Shown here: positions 57,572-64,000 of the stretch, one piece after another
How the letters are laid out: every line of letters begins with the position of its first letter
Numbering within the stretch: position 1 is the first letter of the stretch
DNA from: an uncultured Clostridia bacterium
GTDB lineage: Bacteria; Bacillota; Clostridia; Christensenellales; Aristaeellaceae
Assembly: GCA_946414315.1 (NCBI GenBank)
Contig: CAMKNZ010000003.1
Location: 1 to 64,000, forward strand
DNA: 64,000 bases
Direction of reading: 5' to 3'
The notes under the pieces: generated by a model
Databases searched by the model: none
What the model saw: the letters and a program-made list of their open reading frames with translations, nothing else
Told to the model about the DNA's origin: nothing
Made by a program: the position numbers and the translations under genes

Positions 57572-60500
57572 TTATTTCCGGCTTTTCCGAACCACTTTCA
57601 GCCCGACACTCCCGCACAGGCCGGTCAGGATCAGTCCGAGCCAGAGCAGCGGATCCGCCCTGTCTCCCGTCACCGGCACCTTCTTTTTCCAGACCGCTGT
57701 GAAGTCATGGTCTTCCTCAACGATATACCTGTTGCCGGGATAATACACTGAACCCTGCCAGCAGACAAACGTATAACCCTTCCGGACAGGCGGTCCCGGA
57801 ATCGTGATTACCGTTCCTTTCGGATACGTCTTTGTGATGATTCCGGTCTGTCCGTCCAGGGTGCCTCCGCACAGGTCAAAAGAGATGCTGCAGATAACCG
57901 GCTCGCTGCTCCAGACCGCATACAGGTCCAGGTCTTCCCGGACCGTCAGGATCTCTCCGGGAAGGTAACTTGTTCCCGAGCCGTTCTCCTCCGTGTTCCA
58001 TCCGGTAAAGTACCATCCGGCTTTGGTCGGGACATTGTCCGGAAGCCTGACCCGCTCTGATTCGTCCGGATCAAAGGCAATGGGACCGGGGATGCCTTCC
58101 GCCGTACCGGTACCCGTGTCAAAGAACAGAATGATGCGAATCCTCCGGGAAGACCAGCCGGCAGTGTAGCTTCGGCTGCCGGTGGAGCCTTTCGGCACGG
58201 TAACCTGCATGGTCCTGTCTGTCAGCCCCGTACCGGTCCAGCCGCTGAAGCGCAGGCTGCCGTGTACCGGATTGACCAGGGTAAAACTGTCCTCCGGCGT
58301 ATAGAAAGCGGGATTCGTCTTCCCTGCTGGCAGGGATCCGCCGTTCAGTTCATAATCGATGCGGTACTGCACCGGTTTCCACCGGGCATACAGCGTGACG
58401 GTGGCTTTGTGCCGGTCTGTCAGGTTCTGCACCCGCTGGCCGTCCCGGTATGCGGTTCCGCTTCCGTCCGGTGCCATATTCCAGCCGTCAAATACATTTC
58501 CTGTCCGGCTGAACCGGACGGGGAACAGGTCCTGGGGTTCCCCGTATACCATGTCCTGCCTGTCCATGGTCCCTTCTCCGCCGTTGGCGTCAAAGACCAC
58601 CGTATAGACGTTATGCTCAGACCAGGCCGTAATCTCCGCCTTTCCCCGGATGATAACCTGCTGGCTGGCCCGGGCCGGATTTTCCGGATCCTCCCACTGC
58701 GGCGTTACGCCGATCACGGTAAACCCGTCCAGGTGATAGCCTTCCGCAACCGTCACTTCCACGCGGACCGCAGCGTCGTCCGGCAGGATCAGTTCCGTCT
58801 TTGGAGCGGACGTCCCCGTCTCCCGCAGGTAAATTCCTGTAATATGTTCGTCTCCGCGCTTCACGGATACCGTGTAATAATCCAGCACGATTGTAACCGC
58901 TGTCGTGCCGTCCCAGGCAAAAGCCGTTTTCCCTTCCGGGATGATAAACCTTTCATCTGACGTCAGCAGGTTGTAGGTGCCCGGCGGCAGCGCGCCGGCG
59001 CCCGCCGGAGTCCAGGTATAAATCCCGTGTCCGCCGGGAATCATGTGCAGATCAAAGGATGCTGCGCTGCCGGCAAGGCTGAAGGAGTCTTCCAGTCCCG
59101 TAACACCGAGATTGTCCAGCGATACGGCCACTGTAATGCTCCCTGCCTGGCCCCATGCTGCCGTCAGCGTCCTGCCTTCAGGCAAGCCGTCCGTGTTCAG
59201 AGTGCAGAGATTGAAATAGTCGTCGCCGTCTTCATGCAGCGATCCCAGCGCGGTATCCTGCCAGCCGAGCAGGCTCTCCGTATTCGTCCAGCCGAAGGTC
59301 TCCAGCCTGTCCAGGTTTCCCGCCTGGTCAAACACCGCCGCCTGGATATGCTCCTGCACGCCGGTTCCGTCGCCCGAACGGAAGAGGATCGTATAAGGCA
59401 GCGGTCTCCATTCCGGATAAAGGGAGAAGGTATCTGCTGTAAAGGGAATGTCCTCCCTGTAAAGCCGCGTGCCGGGATCATAGTGTTTCCCGCCGCCGTC
59501 CTCCGCCGTGTTCCATCCGGTCCATTGATAGCCCGGCAGGGTCAGTCCGGACACGGCCGGCAGCGTAACGGAAGGCTGATCCACTCTGATCATGATCGGT
59601 GCCGGACAATCGCCGGTCAGTTCCGTCGTCGCCGTTTTCGGCCTGCTCTTTTCAAAAACGATATTTACCTTGCTGATCCGGGAGTAGACGCGCAGACCGT
59701 TCGTATAGTTTTCCCGGGCGTCCGGTCCTTCTTCGTCCTGCCGGATGATCAGCCGGCTCTGCGCGTCGGTCCAGCTGACCGGAATGGAATCCGTCACGTC
59801 CGCGTAGAATGCGCCTTCGGCGCTGATCAGCGCATACATCCCGTCCTGTTGGAGGGAATACAGATCCGCGCCGGCCACCGGGTTGCGGATCACTTCGGAA
59901 CTGTCCCCGATCCTCGCTTCAAAGTACGGCCCGTTTTCATAATCCCCGGCTGTGTTGTCGTCGATCAGGAAACACAGCGGCGGATACAGCGTTCCTCCGT
60001 AATTGGCCTTCGTGATCCCGAAAAACTCATACTGATCCTTCGCTGTGTTGAGATATCCGACGTCCAGGTACGGCGTTTCCGTCTTTACGGACCGGACCGC
60101 TTCTCCTTTGGGCAGCCAGAAATACAGCACCGGCTCCTCATCATTCTTATCCGGAAGCGTAAACACGTCCTTCAGGCCGTAGTAAGCGGAATTTTTGGTT
60201 TCCGTGGTGAATGATTCCACCTTCACGTACGCTTTCCGCAGATCCGACAGGCCGTAGGTCTGAATGGCGATATCGTTGCGAACCACTTCCCGGTCATCCT
60301 GCTTCGATACCTTCGGCGTAACATTGTACAGCTTGCCGTAGATGTTGCCGCCGCTGATATACATTACCGGTTCGTGGACGTATATGTAAGCCAGGTCTCC
60401 GTAATTCCTTCCGCCGATGATCCCCGGCCCGGTGATCACGCCTTCCTTTTCACAGCTCTCCTGGTAGGCGGTAATCGTTCCGCCGTAGATCCTGATATGT

Positions 60501-61996
60501 CCCACGCCCGCATTGGAATCTTTGCGGTCGTCTGTTCCGCCGCCGCCGATGGCCGCGCCTTCAAAACCGGTGGCTGTAATAATGCCCCCGTGTATATTGA
60601 TATCCCCCGCGTAGCCGTCCTTCCCGACGCCGATGCCGGATCCGTTCCGCCAGCCCCTGGCGATGATGGTTCCGCCCTCAATATTGATCGTCCGCGGTCC
60701 CGGGAGGATTTGCGTGGCGTTTTGTTTAAACTTGGGCATATATCCGCCGATTCCCACGCCGCTGCCTTCATGTCCCCCGCCCGGCAGTACGCCTCCGATG
60801 GCCGTGACCTTTGTCGGAATCATCGGGTTCTGCTGGCGGATCGTGATCTCGAACTGCCCCTGATTATCAGCGCCCATTGATGTCACATGTCCCCCGCCGA
60901 TCCCGGTCGCGCCGCCCTGGGCGTAGACCGTACCGCCATTGATCACGATTCCGGTTCCGTTGCCCAGGTATCCGCCGCCGATCCCGGCTGCGGAAAAGGC
61001 GCCCACCGCGTATACCTCGCCGTTGTTGATCGTAACATTGCTGCAGTCTCCCTGGTATCCTCCGCCGATCCCGGCGCCGCCGTCTCCGTCCCTTCCTTCA
61101 TCCCGGACGGCATGGACCTTGCCGCCATTGATCGTGATATTTGTTACATTCGTGAGGATTTCGACGATTCCCGGGACGATGCTCCCGGTAGCCGTTCCGA
61201 TCGCCGCTGCCGTATCGCCGCCGGCAGTCGCGTTCACCTCGGCGTTCTCAAAGGTCAGGCCGTTCACATAGACCCGGTCGCCGATCCCCGGACCGCCGCC
61301 GCCCTTTTCCGATCCTTTGGCCCAGATGCGTCCGTTCAGGAAGATCACATTCTGCAGTCCGATCTCACCGTCTCCCGTTCCGCCGATTCCCGGGGTCCAG
61401 TATCCCTTCGGGTCCGCGATCGCGATGATAACCCCGGGACGCTTCGGATCCACCGTATCGAAGATCAGCTCTCCGTCTGCCGTCGTCTTTTTGATGGCCG
61501 GCTCGCAGCCGGACAAAGGCGAGGCATTGGCCTTGCTCCTGAAATAGCATTCCGTATCCGGCGATGAAACCAGGTACACTTTGGATCCCTTGACCGTGCT
61601 GACCGTCACCGCCGCCCTGGCGATATTGTCCAGTCCCGGGCAGTCCTTTGTCGCGACAAGCCTGAAGCCTTCGTCTTCATCGTCCTTGCCCGGATCCTTT
61701 TCAAAGATCACACGGATCTCGTCCCCTGACTGTTGCGCGCTGATATGCAGCATGCACCGGGCGGACTGACCCTGGAGGGTGTAGGTTCCGGCGGTGTTGA
61801 TATAGATATTGGTCGCTTTTTTGATGTCTGAAATATTCAGGGTCTCCCCGGGCTCCATGGTCCGGTTCTGCGCCTGAACAACCGACTCTTCCTCCGCCTT
61901 CGCCCATCCGCCGGAAAACAGCAGCAAAAAGAGAAAAAGCACCGCTGTCAGCATGGTGCTTTTCTTTTTATATAATGATCCTGTCGGATAATTCAT
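57572..61996 (-). CDS. large surface protein with Gly-rich repeats and InlB-type B-repeats
   Basis: A 1474-residue exported protein. After a signal peptide (MLTAVLFLFLLLFSGGWAKA) come ~120 residues of beta domain. A long Gly-rich region (~200-560) follows, with recurring 'INGGTV.A.G...GIGGGY.G' units that suggest a right-handed beta-helix. The second half carries at least five InlB B-repeat/Flg_new units (for example VVFDANGGEGTMDRQ, then FDGWNMAPDGSGTAY). The end is KVPVTGDRADP, a hydrophobic helix and KVVRKSRK, a sortase-like tail with PVTGD in place of LPxTG. ATG 61996 is the likeliest start; ATG 62032 is possible. Confidence 0.85.
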   Translation of the reverse strand: MNYPTGSLYKKKSTMLTAVLFLFLLLFSGGWAKAEEESVVQAQNRTMEPGETLNISDIKKATNIYINTAGTYTLQGQSARCMLHISAQQSGDEIRVIFEKDPGKDDEDEGFRLVATKDCPGLDNIARAAVTVSTVKGSKVYLVSSPDTECYFRSKANASPLSGCEPAIKKTTADGELIFDTVDPKRPGVIIAIADPKGYWTPGIGGTGDGEIGLQNVIFLNGRIWAKGSEKGGGGPGIGDRVYVNGLTFENAEVNATAGGDTAAAIGTATGSIVPGIVEILTNVTNITINGGKVHAVRDEGRDGDGGAGIGGGYQGDCSNVTINNGEVYAVGAFSAAGIGGGYLGNGTGIVINGGTVYAQGGATGIGGGHVTSMGADNQGQFEITIRQQNPMIPTKVTAIGGVLPGGGHEGSGVGIGGYMPKFKQNATQILPGPRTINIEGGTIIARGWRNGSGIGVGKDGYAGDINIHGGIITATGFEGAAIGGGGTDDRKDSNAGVGHIRIYGGTITAYQESCEKEGVITGPGIIGGRNYGDLAYIYVHEPVMYISGGNIYGKLYNVTPKVSKQDDREVVRNDIAIQTYGLSDLRKAYVKVESFTTETKNSAYYGLKDVFTLPDKNDEEPVLYFWLPKGEAVRSVKTETPYLDVGYLNTAKDQYEFFGITKANYGGTLYPPLCFLIDDNTAGDYENGPYFEARIGDSSEVIRNPVAGADLYSLQQDGMYALISAEGAFYADVTDSIPVSWTDAQSRLIIRQDEEGPDARENYTNGLRVYSRISKVNIVFEKSRPKTATTELTGDCPAPIMIRVDQPSVTLPAVSGLTLPGYQWTGWNTAEDGGGKHYDPGTRLYREDIPFTADTFSLYPEWRPLPYTILFRSGDGTGVQEHIQAAVFDQAGNLDRLETFGWTNTESLLGWQDTALGSLHEDGDDYFNLCTLNTDGLPEGRTLTAAWGQAGSITVAVSLDNLGVTGLEDSFSLAGSAASFDLHMIPGGHGIYTWTPAGAGALPPGTYNLLTSDERFIIPEGKTAFAWDGTTAVTIVLDYYTVSVKRGDEHITGIYLRETGTSAPKTELILPDDAAVRVEVTVAEGYHLDGFTVIGVTPQWEDPENPARASQQVIIRGKAEITAWSEHNVYTVVFDANGGEGTMDRQDMVYGEPQDLFPVRFSRTGNVFDGWNMAPDGSGTAYRDGQRVQNLTDRHKATVTLYARWKPVQYRIDYELNGGSLPAGKTNPAFYTPEDSFTLVNPVHGSLRFSGWTGTGLTDRTMQVTVPKGSTGSRSYTAGWSSRRIRIILFFDTGTGTAEGIPGPIAFDPDESERVRLPDNVPTKAGWYFTGWNTEENGSGTSYLPGEILTVREDLDLYAVWSSEPVICSISFDLCGGTLDGQTGIITKTYPKGTVITIPGPPVRKGYTFVCWQGSVYYPGNRYIVEEDHDFTAVWKKKVPVTGDRADPLLWLGLILTGLCGSVGLKVVRKSRK

Positions 61997-62061
61997 CTGT
62001 TTTTCGTTCACTTTCCTGTTGTTCAGTCCCATTCCGTCCGGGACGTCCTGATCCGGATACA

Positions 62062-62090
62062 ATTATCTCATAAAACCCGGGGCTTTTCAA
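62062..62090 (-). promoter_or_regulatory. promoter of the large surface protein
   Basis: Minus-strand -35 TTGAAA (62085-62090), 17-bp spacer, -10 GATAAT (62062-62067). It overlaps any start at 62062 and supports one further downstream. Confidence 0.7.
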
Positions 62091-62158
62091 CGGAAAAATA
62101 CCGGTTTTTCCGCCTGCTCCGGCTGTTTCCACCCTTCCGGCCGGGTTCGTTCCCCGCA

Positions 62159-62187
62159 TTGTTTTTCCGCCGGCAAAGGGTTATAAT
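62159..62187 (+). promoter_or_regulatory. promoter of the DUF2804 gene
   Basis: -35 TTGTTT (62159-62164), 17-bp spacer, -10 TATAAT (62182-62187), 38 bases before ATG 62226. Confidence 0.75.
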
Positions 62188-62225
62188 ATTCCCGGAAGAA
62201 AAAACTGAACAAGGAGGCTGTCCCT

Positions 62226-63257
62226 ATGCAGCGCCGCATCGTCACCCCCGGCCCGCTTCATGATGAAAACGGCCGTCTCATCGAGACGGGTTATGCCACC
62301 GAACTGATCAAAACCTACGACCGTTCCCGGATCGCCGCCCGGCCGTGGCGGATCAAGGAATGGGATTACTACGCCGTCTGCTGCGACCGTTTCGCCCTCG
62401 CCCTGACCATCGACCACAACGGCTATATGACCATGGACAGCATTTCCCTGCTGGACTTTGAAACAAACAGCCAGGTCACCACTTCCCGGATCAACCTGCC
62501 CGCCTTCGCGAAGCGATCCCTGCCGCCCACCAGCGTGAAGGGCGATATCCGCGTTTCCGGCAAGGACTACGAGCTCGCCTTCGAAAACGACGGCACCGTC
62601 CGCCGTCTTTCCGGCCGGATGGACCGCTTTTCGGGCCAGGACATCATCGACTTCGACCTGACCCTGACCGACGCCCCGGCGGAATCCATGGTCATCGTCA
62701 CGCCCTACAAGGATCATCCGGAAGCCTTCTACTACAACCAGAAGATCAACTGCATGCGGGCTTCCGGCAGCATAAAGTATAAAGGAAAAGAGTACGTCTG
62801 CACTCCCGAGGACACCTTCGCCGTGCTGGACTGGGGCCGGGGCGTCTGGACCTATGACAACACCTGGTTCTGGGGTTCCGCCTCGGGCCTGGCGGACGGG
62901 GTTCCCTTCGGGTTCAACATCGGCTACGGCTTCGGCGATACCTCCGCCGCCAGCGAGAACGTGCTCTTCTACGACGGAAAGATCCACAAGCTGGACCGGG
63001 TCACCTTCAACATTCCCGAAAAGGACGGGAAAGACGACTATATGTCCCCCTGGACCTTCACCAGCAACGACGGCCGGTTTGAGATGAACTTCACCCCGGT
63101 CATGGACCGCAGCGCGAAGATCGACCTGAAGCTGATCTGCTCCGACCAGCACCAGGTCTTCGGCCGCTTCTCCGGCACCGCCATCCTGGACGACGGCCGG
63201 AAGATTGAAATCAAAAACCTCATGGGCTTTGCCGAAAAAGTCCGGAACAAGTGGTGA
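62226..63257 (+). CDS. DUF2804 domain protein
   Basis: A 343-residue soluble protein that matches the DUF2804 family along its length: LIETGYATELIKTYDRS, RIKEWDYYAVCCDRFALALT, the Asp/Trp-rich FAVLDWGRGVWTYDNTWFWGSASG and FGFNIGYGFGD. No catalytic activity is established for the family. The fold is predicted beta-rich with aromatic motifs, and some relatives are linked to lipid-like ligands. A strong AAGGAGG precedes ATG 62226. Its stop abuts the convergent gene at 63258. Confidence 0.88.
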   Translation: MQRRIVTPGPLHDENGRLIETGYATELIKTYDRSRIAARPWRIKEWDYYAVCCDRFALALTIDHNGYMTMDSISLLDFETNSQVTTSRINLPAFAKRSLPPTSVKGDIRVSGKDYELAFENDGTVRRLSGRMDRFSGQDIIDFDLTLTDAPAESMVIVTPYKDHPEAFYYNQKINCMRASGSIKYKGKEYVCTPEDTFAVLDWGRGVWTYDNTWFWGSASGLADGVPFGFNIGYGFGDTSAASENVLFYDGKIHKLDRVTFNIPEKDGKDDYMSPWTFTSNDGRFEMNFTPVMDRSAKIDLKLICSDQHQVFGRFSGTAILDDGRKIEIKNLMGFAEKVRNKW

Positions 63258-64000
63258 TCAGTTTCCCACTCCCGCCGGGAATTCATGCACCCGGTTGATG
63301 GCGCGGGCTTCCGCCTCAGAGATCGGGGTTTTGCTCCAGTCGATCGTCCGCTCGAAGCCCGCGTAGTCGCAGATACGGATGGAGCAGAGCCTGCCGTCCT
63401 TCCCGCGGGTATAGGCGGAGATGCCAGACATGCATACGCGTCCAGCTTCTTTTACGCCCAGGTCCGTCACGATATGCTGCCATTCGATGACCGCGGTGAT
63501 CCCGTTGTCGATCAGCGTTTCATAGCGCATGCCGACCCAGCGCGGGATGTGGCCGCTCATGTCCGTATAGATCCTCGTCAGCGTTTCCCGGTCCATGGGC
63601 GCGGGATCCTCCACCGGCTGCTCGTCCCCGATGACAGGTTCGTATCCGCCGAAGACGCAGTCGTCCCCCATGGAGTTGATGATCCGCTCCACGTCCACTT
63701 TCGGCACGTGGTGCAGCGCTTCATAGTATTCCTTAAAGGCTCCCGTCAGCAGGTTCGGGTCCCCCATTTCCAGATGGGCAGATCTGAAGATCGGCTTCCG
63801 GTAGGGTGTCAGCCCCGGCACCCGGGTAAAGTTGCAGTAGATCCGCACCTCGTCCAGCAGGCCGCCTTCCCGCAGGTCCCCCACCACGAACATGGGTACT
63901 TCCTCGATCATCCCGTCCGTGACAAAGGAGACGTTCATCTCCGTCACGCTCCGGCCGCCGGATTGGGTCTGGCAGACGGGATCAATGCTTGCCGATTCCG
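63258..64000 (-). CDS. NTF2/SnoaL-like protein, 5' end outside the window
   Basis: The frame runs without a stop from 63258 to the right edge of the window, so the true start lies beyond 64000. A GTG at 63947 is only an internal codon. The visible ~247 residues show two related alpha+beta halves: MNVSFVTDGMIEEVPMFVV with IYCNFTRVPGLTPYRKP, then MRYETLIDNGITAVIEWQHI with MSGISAYTRGKDGRLCSIRI. These resemble cone-shaped NTF2-like (SnoaL) domains, which bind small hydrophobic ligands or catalyse simple isomerisations or hydrolyses. Function unknown. Confidence 0.7.
   Translation of the reverse strand, partial: ESASIDPVCQTQSGGRSVTEMNVSFVTDGMIEEVPMFVVGDLREGGLLDEVRIYCNFTRVPGLTPYRKPIFRSAHLEMGDPNLLTGAFKEYYEALHHVPKVDVERIINSMGDDCVFGGYEPVIGDEQPVEDPAPMDRETLTRIYTDMSGHIPRWVGMRYETLIDNGITAVIEWQHIVTDLGVKEAGRVCMSGISAYTRGKDGRLCSIRICDYAGFERTIDWSKTPISEAEARAINRVHEFPAGVGN

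Overview
The window reads as the chromosome of a GC-rich (roughly 55-60 %) low-GC-lineage Gram-positive relative, most likely an uncultured gut or rumen Clostridia (Bacillota). The evidence is a T-box leader on thrS, a BirA box on birA-bioY, a CsoR/copA copper operon with G-tract operators, strong GGAGG ribosome-binding sites, and an InlB-type B-repeat surface protein with a sortase-like tail. Species level is inference only. No tRNA, rRNA, insertion sequence, prophage or CRISPR array was recognised.

Layout. 1-5.3 kb is an accessory block on the minus strand: an M24 aminopeptidase, a nucleotidyltransferase, a Fic protein with a palindrome-rich promoter, a P-loop kinase-like protein and a CD3324/ParB-like fusion. 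5.4-10 kb holds three exported proteins (thioredoxin-fold, Agp-like histidine phosphatase, C69 dipeptidase). 10-15 kb has a MATE-type transporter with an unusual cytosolic tail, then a two-gene operon of a polytopic membrane protein and a potassium-channel-like protein. 14.7-19 kb carries NUDIX, YdeI and YdcF genes, a NUDIX remnant, and an ATP-grasp/esterase pair. A ~50-bp dispersed repeat precedes three minus-strand genes between 10 and 17 kb.

19-34.6 kb is mostly housekeeping: an SH3 protein, the csoR-copA-aroB operon, serA, an L,D-transpeptidase, T-box-thrS, a Bax-inhibitor-1 protein, a GH29 fucosidase, birA-bioY under a BirA operator, and a DUF2130 protein. 34.6-42.3 kb carries a diguanylate cyclase, a GNAT protein and a two-component system with an FtsX-type ABC exporter, with a putative regulator box in front of the transporter.

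42.3-46.5 kb is a glycerate import and phosphorylation operon with an apiosidase-like glycoside hydrolase. 46.5-49.4 kb is a secreted repeat protein followed by a second two-component system. 49.4-53.1 kb is a DHHW/MBOAT surface acylation module. It is followed by an MFS transporter with a glycerophosphodiesterase, an alpha/beta hydrolase under a MerR-type regulator, a 1474-residue surface protein, a DUF2804 protein and, at the right edge, a truncated NTF2-like gene.

The most notable observations are the dispersed promoter-proximal repeat, the CopA/CopZ-like fusion with an internal start, the MATE protein with a kinase-like tail, the CD3324/ParB-like fusion beside Fic and nucleotidyltransferase genes, and several well-formed operators (CsoR, BirA, MerR type).
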